Source: Orychophragmus violaceus (taxonomy: Eukaryota; Streptophyta; Magnoliopsida; Brassicales; Brassicaceae). From it: 64,000 nucleotides of DNA. Below, piece by piece: positions 12,666 to 27,547 of the stretch. The stretch lies in contig CM058238.1 of the NCBI GenBank assembly GCA_030180135.1, forward strand, positions 44,543,765 to 44,607,764, read 5' to 3'. Every line of letters starts with the position of its first letter. Position 1 is the first letter of the stretch. The notes under the pieces were generated by a model. That model was not told where the DNA came from. It saw nothing but the letters and a program-made list of their open reading frames with translations, and made no database searches. The position numbers and the translations under genes are program-made.

Positions 12666-15217
12666 CGCCACTAAGTAACATCTCTAAAAGACTAGAAAGA
12701 AACTTTGATTTTCTAAAAGGTCCTATGAGATCCTAAATAAAACTTTTTAACCAAAACTTCTTGAAACATATATGTCATGGATTGGTGAATTTCGGTGAAG
12801 TAAGACAACAATAAGTAAGTTTTTGTATGCTCCTAAAGGTAGAATTAGAATCATTTTATACAAGTTTTTGTTCGTTCGTAACGCCACTAAGTAACCTCTC
12901 TAAAAGACTAGAAAGAAACTTTGATTTTCTAAAAGGTCCTATGAGATCCTAAATAAAACTTTTTAACCAAAACTTCTTGAAACATATATGTCATGGATTG
13001 GTGAATTTCGGTGAAGTAAGACAACAATAAGTAAGTTTTTGTATGCTCCTAAAGGTAGAATTAGAATCATTTTATACAAGTTTATGTTCGTTTGTAACAC
13101 CCCTAAGTAACCCTTCTAAGAGACTAGAAAGAAACTTTGATCTTCGAAAAGTTCCTATGAGAATCCTAAATAAAACATTTTAACCAAAATATCTTGAAAC
13201 ATATATGTCATGGATTGGAGAATTTAGGTGAGGTAGGACAACTATAAGTAAGTTTTTGTATGCTCCTAAAGGTTGAATATGAAGCATTTTATACAAGTTT
13301 ATGTTCGTTTGTAACACACCTAAGTAACCCTTCTAAATGACTAGAAAGACACTTTGATCTTCTAAAATGTCCTATGAGAATCCTTAACAAAACTTTTAAA
13401 ACTAAATTTCTTGATACATATGTGTCATGGATTGGAGAATTTAGGTGATGTAAGACAACTATAAATAAGTTTTTGTATGCTCCTAAAGGTAGAATGAGAA
13501 GCATGTTGTAATGTTTTTGTTCGTTTGTAACACCACTAAGTAACCTCTCTAAAAGACTAGAAAGAAACTTTGATTTTCTAAAAGGTCCTATGAGGTCCAA
13601 AATAAAACTTTTTAACCAAAACTTCTTGAAACATATGTGTCATGGATTGGTGAATTTCGGTGAAGTAAGACAACAATAAGTAAGTTTTTGTATGCTCCTA
13701 AAGGTAGAATTAGAAGCATTTTATACAAGTTTATGTTCGTTTGTAACACCCCTAAGTAACCCTTCTAAGAGACTAGGAAGAAACTTTGATCTTCGAAAAG
13801 TTCCTATGAGAATCCTAAATAAAACATTTTAACCAAAATATCTTGAAACATATATATCATGGATTGGAGAATTTAGGTGAGGTAGGACAACTATAAGTAA
13901 GTTTTTGTATGCTCCTAAAGGTAGAATTAGAAGCATTTTATACAAGTTTATGTTCGTTTGTAACACCCCCAAGTAACCCTTCTAAGAGACTAGAAAGAAA
14001 CTTTGATCTTCGAAAAGTTCCTATGAGAATCCTAAATAAAACATTTTAACCAAAATATCTTGAAACATATATGTCATGGATTGGAGAATTTAGGTGAGGT
14101 AAGACAACTATAAGTAAGTTTTTGTATGCTCCTAAAGGTAGAATGAGAAGCATTTTATACAAGTTTATGTTCGTTTGTAACATACCTAAGTAACCCTTCT
14201 AAATGACTAGAAAGACACTTTGATCTTCTAAAATGTCCTATGAGAATCCTTAACAAAACTTTTTAAACTAAATTTCTTGAAACATATGTGTCATGGATTG
14301 GAGAATTTAGGTGATGTAAGACAGTTATAAATAAGTTTTTGTATGCTCCTAAAGGTAGAATGAGAAGCATGTTGTAATGTTTTTGTTCGTTCGTAACGCC
14401 ACTAAGTAACCTCTCTAAAAGACTAGAAAGAAACTTTGATTTTCTAAAAGGTCCTATGAGATCCTAAATAAAACTTTTTAACCAAAATATCTTGAAACAT
14501 ATATGTCATGGATTGGAGAATTTAGGTGAGGTAGGACAACTATAAGTAAGTTTTTGTATGCTCCTAAAGGTTGAATATGAAGCATTTTATACAAGTTTAT
14601 GTTCGTTTGTAACACACCTAAGTAACCCTTCTAAATGACTAGAAAGACACTTTGATCTTCTAAAATGTCCTATGAGAATCCTTAACAAAACTTTTAAAAC
14701 TAAATTTCTTGATACATATGTGTCATGGATTGGAGAATTTAGGTGATGTAAGACAACTATAAATAAGTTTTTGTATGCTCCTAAAGGTAGAATGAGAAGC
14801 ATGTTGTAATGTTTTTGTTCGTTTGTAACACCACTAAGTAACCTCTCTAAAAGACTAGAAAGAAACTTTGATTTTCTAAAAGGTCCTATGAGGTCCAAAA
14901 TAAAACTTTTTAACCAAAACTTCTTGAAACATATGTGTCATGGATTGGTGAATTTCGGTGAAGTAAGACAACAATAAGTAAGTTTTTGTATGCTCCTAAA
15001 GGTAGAATTAGAAGCATTTTATACAAGTTTATGTTCGTTTGTAACACCCCTAAGTAACCCTTCTAAGAGACTAGGAAGAAACTTTGATCTTCGAAAAGTT
15101 CCTATGAGAATCCTAAATAAAACATTTTAACCAAAATATCTTGAAACATATATATCATGGATTGGAGAATTTAGGTGAGGTAGGACAACTATAAGTAAGT
15201 TTTTGTATGCTCCTAAA
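11572..15217. repeat. Satellite segmental duplication, right copy (29-monomer offset)
   Basis: Partner of ~5300-8945 at an offset of 6272 bp, carrying the same four rare variants in the same order. Edges are approximate. Confidence 0.75.
12766..12981. repeat. Recombinant satellite monomer, A head and C tail (copy 2)
   Basis: Same A-to-C junction as at 6494-6709, exactly 6272 bp (29 monomers) away. The two copies mark a segmental duplication inside the array. Confidence 0.8.
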
Positions 15218-16877
15218 GGTAGAATTAGAAGCATTTTATACAAGTTTATGTTCGTTTGTAACACCCCCAAGTAACCCTTCTAAGAGACTAGAAAGAAACT
15301 TTGATCTTCGAAAAGTTCCTATGAGAATCCTAAATAAAACATTTTAACCAAAATATCTTGAAACATATATGTCATGGATTGGAGAATTTAGGTGAGGTAG
15401 GACAACTATAAGTAAGTTTTTGTATGCTCCTAAAGGTAGAATGAGAAGCATTTTATACAAGTTTATGTTCGTTTGTAACATACCTAAGTAACCCTTCTAA
15501 ATGACTAGAAAGACACTTTGATCTTCTAAAATGTCCTATGAGAATCCTTAACAAAACTTTTTAAACTAAATTTCTTGATACATATGTGTCATGGATTTGA
15601 GAATTTAGGTGATGTAAGACAACTATAAATAAGTTTTTGTATGCTCCTAAAGGTAGAATTAGAATCATTTTATACAAGTTTATGTTCGTTTGTAACACCC
15701 CTAAGTAACCCTTCTAAGAGACTAGAAAGAAACTTTGATCTTCGAAAAGTTCCTATGAGAATCCTAAATAAAACATTTTAACCAAAATATCTTGAAACAT
15801 ATATGTCATGGATTGGAGAATTTAGGTGAGGTAGGACAACTATAAGTAAGTTTTTGTATGCTCCTAAAGGTTGAATATGAAGCATTTTATACAAGTTTAT
15901 GTTCGTTTGTAACACACCTAAGTAACCCTTCTAAATGACTAGAAAGACACTTTGATCTTCTAAAATGTCCTATGAGAATCCTTAACAAAACTTTTAAAAC
16001 TAAATTTCTTGATACATATGTGTCATGGATTGGAGAATTTAGGTGATGTAAGACAACTATAAATAAGTTTTTGTATGCTCCTAAAGGTAGAATGAGAAGC
16101 ATGTTGTAATGTTTTTGTTCGTTTGTAACACCACTAAGTAACCTCTCTAAAAGACTAGAAAGAAACTTTGATTTTCTAAAAGGTCCTATGAGGTCCAAAA
16201 TAAAACTTTTTAACCAAAACTTCTTGAAACATATGTGTCATGGATTGGTGAATTTCGGTGAAGTAAGACAACAATAAGTAAGTTTTTGTATGCTCCTAAA
16301 GATAGAATTAGAATCATTTTATACAAGTTTATGTTCGTTTGTAACACCCCTAAGTAACCCTTCTAAGAGACTAGAAAGAAACTTTGATCTTCGAAAAGTT
16401 CCTATGAGAATCCTAAATAAAACATTTTAACCAAAATATCTTGAAACATATATGTCATGGATTGGAGAATTTAGGTGAGGTAGGACAACTATAAGTAAGT
16501 TTTTGTACGCTCCTAAAGGTTGAATATGAAGCATTTTATACAAGTTTATGTTCGTTTGTAACACACCTAAGTAATCCTTCTAAATGACTAGAAAGACACT
16601 TTGATCTTCTAAAATGTCCTATGAGAATCCTTAACAAAACTTTTTAAACTAAATTTCTTGATACATATGTGTCATGGATTGGAGAATTTAGGTGATGTAA
16701 GACAACTATAAATAAGTTTTTGTATGCTCCTAAAGGTAGAATGAGAAGCATGTTGTAATATTTTTGTTCGTTTGTAACACCACTAAGTAACCTCTCTAAA
16801 AGACTAGAAAGAAACTTTGATCTTCTAAAAGGTCCTATGAGATCCAAAATAAAACTTTTTAACCAAAACTTCTTGAA

Positions 16878-19800
16878 ACATATATGTCATGGATTGGTGA
16901 ATTTCGGTGAAGTAAGACAACAATAAGTAAGTTTTTGTATGCTTCTAAAGGTAGAATTAGAAGCATTTCATACAAGTTTATGTTCGTTTGTAACACCCCT
17001 AAGTAACCCTTCTAAGAGACTAGGAAGAAACTTTGATCTTCGAAAAGTTCCTATGAGATCCTAAATAAAACTTTTTAACCAAAAATTCTTGAAACATATA
17101 TGTCATGGATTGGTGAATTTCGGTGAAGTAAGACAACAATAAGTAAGTTTTTGTATGCTCCTAAAGGTAGAATTAGAATCATTTTATACAAGTTTATGTT
17201 CGTTTGTAACACCCCTAAGTAACCCTTCTAAGAGACTAGAAAGAAACTTTGATCTTCGAAAAGTTCCTATGAGAATCCTAAATAAAACATTTTAACCAAA
17301 ATATCTTGAAACATATATGTCATGGATTGGAGAATTTAGGTGAGGTAGGACAACTATAAGTAAGTTTTTGTATGCTCCTAAAGGTTGAATATGAAGCATT
17401 TTATACAAGTTTATGTTCGTTTGTAACACACCTAAGTAACCCTTCTAAATGACTAGAAAGACACTTTGATCTTCTAAAATGTCCTATGAGAATCCTTAAC
17501 AAAACTTTTAAAACTAAATTTCTTGATACATATGTGTCATGGATTGGAGAATTTAGGTGATGTAAGACAACTATAAATAAGTTTTTGTATGCTCCTAAAG
17601 GTAGAATGAGAAGCATGTTGTAATGTTTTTGTTCGTTTGTAACACCACTAAGTAACCTCTCTAAAAGACTAGAAAGAAACTTTGATTTTCTAAAAGGTCC
17701 TATGAGGTCCAAAATAAAACTTTTTAACCAAAACTTCTTGAAACATATGTGTCATGGATTGGTGAATTTCGGTGAAGTAAGACAACAATAAGTAAGTTTT
17801 TGTATGCTCCTAAAGATAGAATTAGAATCATTTTATACAAGTTTATGTTCGTTTGTAACACCCCTAAGTAACCCTTCTAAGAGACTAGAAAGAAACTTTG
17901 ATCTTCGAAAAGTTCCTATGAGAATCCTAAATAAAACATTTTAACCAAAATATCTTGAAACATATATGTCATGGATTGGAGAATTTAGGTGAGGTAGGAC
18001 AACTATAAGTAAGTTTTTGTATGCTCCTAAAGGTTGAATATGAAGCATTTTATACAAGTTTATGTTCGTTTGTAACACACCTAAGTAACCCTTCTAAATG
18101 ACTAGAAAGACACTTTGATCTTCTAAAATGTCCTATGAGAATCCTTAACAAAACTTTTAAAACTAAATTTCTTGATACATATGTGTCATGGATTGGAGAA
18201 TTTAGGTGATGTAAGACAACTATAAATAAGTTTTTGTATGCTCCTAAAGGTAGAATGAGAAGCATGTTGTGATGTTTTTGTTCGTTTGTAACACCACTAA
18301 GTAACCTCCCTAAAAGACTAGAAAGAAACTTTGATTTTCTAAAAGGTCCTATGAGATCCTAAATAAAACTTTTTAACCAAAACTTCTTGAAACATATATG
18401 TCATGGATTGGTGAATTTCGGTGAAGTAAGACAACAATAAGTAAGTTTTTGTATGCTCCTAAAGATAGAATTAGAATCATTTTATACAAGTTTATGTTCG
18501 TTTGTAACACCCCTAAGTAACCCTTCTAAGAGACTAGGAAGAAACTTTGATCTTCGAAAAGTTCCTATGAGAATCCTAAATAAAACATTTTAACCAAAAT
18601 ATCTTGAAACATATATGTCATGGATTGGAGAATTTAGGTGAGGTAGGACAACTATAAGTAAGTTTTTGTATGCTCCTAAAAGTAGAATGAGAAGCATTTT
18701 ATACAAGTTTATGTTCGTTTGTAACATACCTAAGTAACCCTTCTAAATGACTAGAAAGACACTTTGATCTTCTAAAATGTCCTATGAGAATCCTTAACAA
18801 AACTTTTTAAACTAAATTTCTTGAAACATATGTGTCATGGATTGGAGAATTTAGGTGATGTAAGACAACTATAAATAAGTTTTTGTATGCTCCTAAAGGT
18901 AGAATGAGAAGCATGTTGTAATGTTTTTGTTCGTTCGTAACGCCACTAAGTAACCTCTCTAAAAGACTAGAAAGAAACTTTGATTTTCTAAAAGGTCCTA
19001 TGAGATCCTAAATAAAACTTTTTAACCAAAACTTCTTGAAACATATATGTCATGGATTGGTGAATTTCGGTGAAGTAAGACAACAATAAGTAAGTTTTTG
19101 TATGCTCCTAAAGGTAGAATTAGAATCATTTTATACAAGTTTATGTTCGTTTGTAACACCCCTAAGTAACCCTTCTAAGAGACTAGAAAGAAACTTTGAT
19201 CTTCGAAAAGTTCCTATGAGAATCCTAAATAAAACATTTTAACCAAAATATCTTGAAACATATATGTCATGGATTGGAGAATTTAGGTGAGGTAGGACAA
19301 CTATAAGTAAGTTTTTGTATGCTCCTAAAGGTTGAATATGAAGCATTTTATACAAGTTTATGTTCGTTTGTAACACACCTAAGTAACCCTTCTAAATGAC
19401 TAGAAAGACACTTTGATCTTCTAAAATGTCCTATGAGAATCCTTAACAAAACTTTTAAAACTAAATTTCTTGATACATATGTGTCATGGATTGGAGAATT
19501 TAGGTGATGTAAGACAACTATAAATAAGTTTTTGTATGCTCCTAAAGGTAGAATGAGAAGCATGTTGTAATGTTTTTGTTCGTTTGTAACACCACTAAGT
19601 AACCTCTCTAAAAGACTAGAAAGAAACTTTGATTTTCTAAAAGGTCCTATGAGGTCCAAAATAAAACTTTTTAACCAAAACTTCTTGAAACATATGTGTC
19701 ATGGATTGGTGAATTTCGGTGAAGTAAGACAACAATAAGTAAGTTTTTGTATGCTCCTAAAGATAGAATTAGAATCATTTTATACAAGTTTATGTTCGTT

Positions 19801-22800
19801 TGTAACACCCCTAAGTAACCCTTCTAAGAGACTAGGAAGAAACTTTGATCTTCGAAAAGTTCCTATGAGAATCCTAAATAAAACATTTTAACCAAAATAT
19901 CTTGAAACATATATGTCATGGATTGGAGAATTTAGGTGAGGTAGGACAACTATAAGTAAGTTTTTGTATGCTCCTAAAGGTTGAATATGAAGCATTTTAT
20001 ACAAGTTTATGTTCGTTTGTAACACACCTAAGTAATCCTTCTAAATGACTAGAAAGACACTTTGATCTTCTAAAATGTCTTATGAGAATCCTTAACAAAA
20101 CTTTTTAAACTAAATTTCTTGATACATATGTGTCATGGATTGGAGAATTTAGGTGATGTAAGACAACTATAAATAAGTTTTTGTATGCTCCTAAAGGTAG
20201 AATGAGAAGCATGTTGTAATATTTTTGTTCGTTTGTAACACCACTAAGTAACCTCTCTAAAAGACTAGAAAGAAACTTTGATCTTCTAAAAGGTCCTATG
20301 AGATCCAAAATAAAACTTTTTAACCAAAACTTCTTGAAACATATATGTCATGGATTGGTGAATTTCGGTGAAGTAAGACAACAATAAGTAAGTTTTTGTA
20401 TGCTTCTAAAGGTAGAATTAGAAGCATTTTATACAAGTTTATGTTCGTTTGTAACACCCCTAAGTAACCCTTCTAAGAGACTAGGAAGAAACTTTGATCT
20501 TCGAAAAGTTCCTATGAGAATCCTAAATAAAACATTTTAACCAAAATATCTTGAAACATATATATCATGGATTGGAGAATTTAGGTGAGGTAGGACAACT
20601 ATAAGTAAGTTTTTGTATGCTCCTAAAGGTAGAATTAGAAGCATTTTATACAAGTTTATGTTCGTTTGTAACACCCCCAAGTAACCCTTCTAAGAGACTA
20701 GAAAGAAACTTTGATCTTCGAAAAGTTCCTATGAGAATCCTAAATAAAACATTTTAACCAAAATATCTTGAAACATATATGTCATGGATTGGAGAATTTA
20801 GGTGAGGTAGGACAACTATAAGTAAGTTTTTGTATGCTCCTAAAGGTAGAATGAGAAGCATTTTATACAAGTTTATGTTCGTTTGTAACATACCTAAGTA
20901 ACCCTTCTAAATGACTAGAAAGACACTTTGATCTTCTAAAATGTCCTATGAGAATCCTTAACAAAACTTTTTAAACTAAATTTCTTGATACATATGTGTC
21001 ATGGATTTGAGAATTTAGGTGATGTAAGACAACTATAAATAAGTTTTTGTATGCTCCTAAAGGTAGAATGAGAAGCATGTTGTGATGTTTTTGTTCGTTT
21101 GTAACACCACTAAGTAACCTCCCTAAAAGACTAGAAAGAAACTTTGATTTTCTAAAAGGTCCTATGAGATCCTAAATAAAACTTTTTAACCAAAACTTCT
21201 TGAAACATATATGTCATGGATTGGTGAATTTCAGTGAAGTAAGACAACAATAAGTAAGTTTTTGTATGCTTCTAAAGGTAGAATTAGAAGCATTTTATAC
21301 AAGTTTATGTTCGTTTGTAACACCCCTAAGTAACCCTTCTAAGAGACTAGGAAGAAACTTTGATCTTCGAAAAGTTCCTATGAGAATCCTAAATAAAACA
21401 TTTTAACCAAAATATCTTGAAACATATATGTCATGGATTGGAGAATTTAGGTGAGGTAGGACAACTATAAGTAAGTTTTTGTATGCTCCTAAAGGTTGAA
21501 TATGAAGCATTTTATACAAGTTTATGTTCGTTTGTAACACACCTAAGTAACCCTTCTAAATGACTAGAAAGACACTTTGATCTTCTAAAATATCCTATGA
21601 GAATCCTTAACAAAACTTTTTAAACTAAATTTCTTGAAACATATGTGTCATGGATTGGAGAATTTTGGTGATGTAAGACAACTATAAATAAGTTTTTGTA
21701 TGCTCCTAAAGGTAGAATGAGAAGCATGTTGTAATGTTTTTGTTCGTTCGTAACACCACTAAGTAACCTCTCTAAAAGACTAGAAAGAAACTTTGATCTT
21801 CTAAAAGGTCCTATGAGATCCTAAATAAAACTTTTTAACCAAAACTTCTTGAAACATATATGTCATGGATTGGTGAATTTCGGTGAAGTAAGACAACAAT
21901 GAGTAAGTTTTTGTATGCTCCTAAAGGTAGAATTAGAAGCATTTTATACAAGTTTATGCTCGTTTGTAACACCCCTAAGTAACCCTTCTAAGAGACTAGG
22001 AAGAAACTTTGATCTTCGAAAAGTTCCTATGAGAATCCTAAATAAAACATTTTAACCAAAATATCTTGAAACATATATGTCATGGATTGGAGAATTTAGG
22101 TGAGGTAGGACAACTATAAGTAAGTTTTTGTATGCTCCTAAAAGTAGAATGAGAAGCATTTTATACAAGTTTATGTTCGTTTGTAACATACCTAAGTAAC
22201 CCTTCTAAATGACTAGAAAGACACTTTGATCTTCTAAAATGTCCTATGAGAATCCTTAACAAAACTTTTTAAACTAAATTTCTTGAAACATATGTGTCAT
22301 GGATTGGAGAATTTAGGTGATGTAAGACAACTATAAATAAGTTTTTGTATGCTCCTAAAGGTAGAATGAGAAGCATGTTGTAATGTTTTTGTTCGTTTGT
22401 AACACCACTAAGTAACCTCTCTAAAAGACTAGAAAGAAACTTTGATTTACTAAAAGGTCCTATGAGATCCTAAATAAAACTTTTTAACCAAAACTTCTTG
22501 AAACATATATGTCATGGATTGGTGAATTTCGGTGAAGTAAGACAACAATAAGTAAGTTTTTGTATGCTCCTAAAGGTAGAATTATAATCATTTTATACAA
22601 GTTTATGTTCGTTTGTAACACCCCTAAGTAACCCTTCTAAGAGACTAGAAAGAAACTTTGATCTTCGAAAAGTTCCTATGAGAATCCTAAATAAAACATT
22701 TTAACAAAAATATCTTGAAACATATATGTCATGGATTGGAGAATTTAGGTGAGGTAGGACAACTATAAGTAAGTTTTTGTATGCTCCTAAAGGTTGAATA

Positions 22801-22860
22801 TGAAGCATTTTATACAAGTTTATGTTCGTTTGTAACACACCTAAGTAACCCTTCTAAATG
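16878..22860. repeat. Satellite segmental duplication, right copy (pairs with ~1-6200)
   Basis: Partner of the block at the start of the window, located by the same shared rare variants at offsets 16877 and then 16658. The end coordinate is approximate. Confidence 0.7.
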
Positions 22861-25800
22861 ACTAGAAAGACACTTTGATCTTCTAAAATGTCCTATGAGA
22901 ATCCTTAACAAAACTTTTTAAACTAAATTTCTTGAAACATATGTGTCATGGATTGGAGAATTTAGGTGATGTAAGACAACTATAAATAAGTTTTTGTATG
23001 CTCCTAAAGGTAGAATGAGAAGCATGTTGTAATGTTTTTGTTCGTTCGTAACACCACTAAGTAACCTCTCTAAAAGACTAGAAAGAAACTTTGATCTTCT
23101 AAAAGGTCCTATGAGATCCTAAATAAAACTTTTTAACCAAAACTTCTTGAAACATATATGTCATGGATTGGTGAATTTCGGTGAAGTAAGACAACAATAA
23201 GTAAGTTTTTGTATGCTCCTAAAGGTAGAATTATAATCATTTTATACAAGTTTATGTTCGTTTGTAACACCCCTAAGTAACCCTTCTAAGAGACTAGAAA
23301 GAAACTTTGATCTTCGAAAAGTTCCTATGAGAATCCTAAATAAAACATTTTAACCAAAATATCTTGAAACATATATGTCATGGATTGGAGAATTTAGGTG
23401 AGGTAGGACAACTATAAGTAAGTTTTTGTATGCTCCTAAAGGTTGAATATGAAACATTTTATACAAGTTTATGTTCGTTTGTAACACACCTAAGTAACCC
23501 TTCTAAATGACTAGAAAGACACTTTGATCTTCTAAAATATCCTATGAGAATCCTTAACAAAACTTTTTAAACTAAATTTCTTGAAACATATGTGTCATGG
23601 ATTGGAGAATTTAGGTGATGTAAGACAACTATAAATAAGTTTTTGTATGCTCCTAAAGGTAGAATGAGAAGCATGTTGTAATGTTTTTGTTCGTTCGTAA
23701 CACCACTAAGTAACCTCTCTAAAAGACTAGAAAGAAACTTTGATCTTCTAAAAGGTCCTATGAGATCCTAAATAAAACTTTTTAACCAAAACTTCTTGAA
23801 ACATATATGTCATGGATTGGTGAATTTCGGTGAAGTAAGACAACAATGAGTAAGTTTTTGTATGCTCCTAAAGGTAGAATTAGAAGCATTTTATACAAGT
23901 TTATGCTCGTTTGTAACACCCCTAAGTAACCCTTCTAAGAGACTAGGAAGAAACTTTGATCTTCGAAAAGTTCCTATGAGAATCCTAAATAAAACATTTT
24001 AACCAAAATATCTTGAAACATATATGTCATGGATTGGAGAATTTAGGTGAGGTAGGACAACTATAAGTAAGTTTTTGTATGCTCCTAAAAGTAGAATGAG
24101 AAGCATTTTATACAAGTTTATGTTCGTTTGTAACATACCTAAGTAACCCTTCTAAATGACTAGAAAGACACTTTGATCTTCTAAAATGTCCTATGAGAAT
24201 CCTTAACAAAACTTTTTAAACTAAATTTCTTGAAACATATGTGTCATGGATTGGAGAATTTAGGTGATGTAAGACAACTATAAATAAGTTTTTGTATGCT
24301 CCTAAAGGTAGAATGAGAAGCATGTTGTAATGTTTTTGTTCGTTTGTAACACCACTAAGTAACCTCTCTAAAAGACTAGAAAGAAACTTTGATTTACTAA
24401 AAGGTCCTATGAGATCCTAAATAAAACTTTTTAACCAAAACTTCTTGAAACATATATGTCATGGATTGGTGAATTTCGGTGAAGTAAGACAACAATAAGT
24501 AAGTTTTTGTATGCTCCTAAAGGTAGAATTATAATCATTTTATACAAGTTTATGTTCGTTTGTAACACCCCTAAGTAACCCTTCTAAGAGACTAGAAAGA
24601 AACTTTGATCTTCGAAAAGTTCCTATGAGAATCCTAAATAAAACATTTTAACAAAAATATCTTGAAACATATATGTCATGGATTGGAGAATTTAGGTGAG
24701 GTAGGACAACTATAAGTAAGTTTTTGTATGCTCCTAAAGGTTGAATATGAAGCATTTTATACAAGTTTATGTTCGTTTGTAACACACCTAAGTAACCCTT
24801 CTAAATGACTAGAAAGACACTTTGATCTTCTAAAATGTCCTATGAGAATCCTTAACAAAACTTTTTAAACTAAATTTCTTGAAACATATGTGTCATGGAT
24901 TGGAGAATTTAGGTGATGTAAGACAACTATAAATAAGTTTTTGTATGCTCCTAAAGGTAGAATGAGAAGCATGTTGTAATGTTTTTGTTCGTTTGTAACG
25001 CCACTAAGTAACATCTCTAAAAGACTAGAAAGAAACTTTGATTTTCTAAAAGGTCCTATGAGATCCTAAATAAAACTTTTTAACCAAAACTTCTTGAAAC
25101 ATATATGTCATGGATTGGTGAATTTCGGTGAAGTAAGACAACAATAAGTAAGTTTTTGTATGCTCCTAAAGGTAGAATTATAATCATTTTATACAAGTTT
25201 ATGTTCGTTTGTAACACCCCTAAGTAACCCTTCTAAGAGACTAGAAAGAAACTTTGATCTTCGAAAAGTTCCTATGAGAATCCTAAATAAAACATTTTAA
25301 CCAAAATATCTTGAAACATATATGTCATGGATTGGAGAATTTAGGTGAGGTAGGACAACTATAAGTAAGTTTTTGTATGCTCCTAAAGGTTGAATATGAA
25401 ACATTTTATACAAGTTTATGTTCGTTTGTAACACACCTAAGTAACCCTTCTAAATGACTAGAAAGACACTTTGATCTTCTAAAATGTCCTATGAGAATCC
25501 TTAACAAAACTTTTTAAACTAAATTTCTTGAAACATATGTGTCATGGATTGGAGAATTTAGGTGATGTAAGACAACTATAAATAAGTTTTTGTATGCTCC
25601 TAAAGGTAGAATGAGAAGCATGTTGTAATGTTTTTGTTCGTTCGTAACGCCACTAAGTAACCTCTCTAAAAGACTAGAAAGAAACTTTGATTTTCTAAAA
25701 GGTCCTATGAGATCCTAAATAAAACTTTTTAACCAAAACTTCTTGAAACATATATGTCATGGATTGGTGAATTTCGGTGAAGTAAGACAACAATAAGTAA

Positions 25801-26700
25801 GTTTTTGTATGCTCCTAAAGGTAGAATTAGAATCATTTTATACAAGTTTATGTTCTTTTGTAACACCCCTAAGTAACCCTTCTAAGAGACTAGAAAGAAA
25901 CTTTGATCTTCGAAAAGTTCCTATGAGAATCCTAAATAAAACATTTTAACCAAAATATCTTGAAACATATATGTCATGGATTGGAGAATTTAGGTGAGGT
26001 AGGACAACTATAAGTAAGTTTTTGTATGCTCCTAAAGGTTGAATATGAAGCATTTTATACAAGTTTATGTTCGTTTGTAACACACCTAAGTAACCCTTCT
26101 AAATGACTAGAAAGACACTTTGATCTTCTAAAATGTCCTATGAGAATCCTTAACAAAACTTTTTAAACTAAATTTCTTGAAACATATGTGTCATGGATTG
26201 GAGAATTTAGGTGATGTAAGACAACTATAAATAAGTTTTTGTATGCTCCTAAAGGTAGAATGAGAAGCATGTTGTAATGTTTTTGTTCGTTTGTAACGCC
26301 ACTAAGTAACATCTCTAAAAGACTAGAAAGAAACTTTGATTTTCTAAAAGGTCCTATGAGATCCTAAATAAAACTTTTTAACCAAAACTTCTTGAAACAT
26401 ATATGTCATGGATTGGTGAATTTCGGTGAAGTAAGACAACAATAAGTAAGTTTTTGTATGCTCCTAAAGATAGAATTAGAATCATTTTATACAAGTTTAT
26501 GTTCGTTTGTAACACCCCTAAGTAACCCTTCTAAGAGACTAGGAAGAAACTTTGATCTTCGAAAAGTTCCTATGAGAATCCTAAATAAAACATTTTAACC
26601 AAAATATCTTGAAACATATATGTCATGGATTGGAGAATTTAGGTGAGGTAGGACAACTATAAGTAAGTTTTTGTATGCTCCTAAAAGTAGAATGAGAAGC

Positions 26701-26705
26701 ATTTT
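26701..26705. repeat. Target-site duplication of E1 (ATTTT)
   Basis: ATTTT here is repeated at 31068-31072. Removing the element and one copy restores the normal satellite sequence GAAGCATTTTATACAAG. Confidence 0.93.
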
Positions 26706-27547
26706 TGATGTGATCCCAGAAAGGAATCAATCCCAATTTCGGCACTTGGAAGATCTGGAGTGGATATTCCCGAATTAGAGACGACACACGACTCGAAGAC
26801 GAGATGAGGGATTGAATGACGCCACAAAAGGATGCGGAAAAGCCTTTTGATAAGTCGGAAAAGATCAAAATTCGACAAACGAAAATGGATCCATGATCTA
26901 GAAATTTCAGAAGGTTTTTGATAAAAAGACTAGATGGATTATAAAATCAGAAGTACAAGAGTTTAAAAAGGGAAAACAACAAGGCTGCATGAGCAGCATT
27001 AAACACACCTAGGAAATAACACAAAGACTTGAATTAAACTCTCATTTGAATCTGAAAAATGACCCTTGATACTCCATTTTCGTAACTCTTCATGGGCTTC
27101 AAATTATCAGCTTGTTTTGGGCTCTTCTTGGACTTGTAATGGGCATAAAATAGGTTGGACTTGATATCTCCTCCATTGGGTTGAATTCTGGATGCTATGC
27201 CCTGGTTTGGATCAACAAATGGGTGATTTGAATGTGAATCATTTGCCTCATTAAAAACCTTGTCAAGAAAACCCAGTGGGACAAAACTTGACAAGGGAAA
27301 AAGAGTACAAATGAGACACATGCCCATTTGATGATCATGTATCAAAACCAGTGAGGTTAAGATAACATCTTTTCCATACTCTTTCTCCGCTCTAAGCGCA
27401 TCCTCTGGTTCAAGCTGCTCCTCAACTCCGAGCTGCTCCTCTGCTTCAAGCTTAGTTCCATCGGGTTCATGCTCCATGTATTTAGCTCCATCAGGTTCAA
27501 GCTCAGGTTCAAGGTCCATGTTTTTAGTGCTGGGCAGGATCACATCA
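26706..27547 (-). repeat. E1 3' LTR
   Basis: 842 bp, TGATGTGATCC...GGATCACATCA on the plus strand. It contains the last ~170 codons of the element's reading frame (27034-27547) and the hairpin module at 27246-27302. Confidence 0.95.

Larger units (their letters stand above)
1..26705. repeat. 216-bp satellite array, block 1 (about 123 monomers)
   Basis: Head-to-tail tandem repeat with a 215-217 bp period; monomers starting ACATAT lie at 1, 217, 434, 651, 866, 1083, 1300, 1517, 1732 and so on. Three monomer types are seen. Type A has GAATTTCGGTGAAG and CACCCCTAAG. Type B has TTAGGTGAGGTAGG, CATACCTAAG or CACACCTAAG, and CTAAATGACTAG. Type C has TTAGGTGATGTAAG, GCATGTTGTAATG and CCACTAAGTAACCTC. 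They mostly run A-B-C. The length, homogeneity, AT-richness and retrotransposon content suggest a centromeric or pericentromeric array; that is inference. No gene is visible here: the repeated minus-strand reading frames are by-products of the repeat. Confidence 0.97.

Noticed and set aside
1..26705. CRISPR-like array
   Set aside because: The units are contiguous 216-bp monomers without spacers, in a plant nuclear context with plant retrotransposons.
1..26705. The classical ~178-bp Arabidopsis centromere satellite
   Set aside because: The period is 216 bp and I do not recognise the sequence as that family, so I did not use it to name the species.
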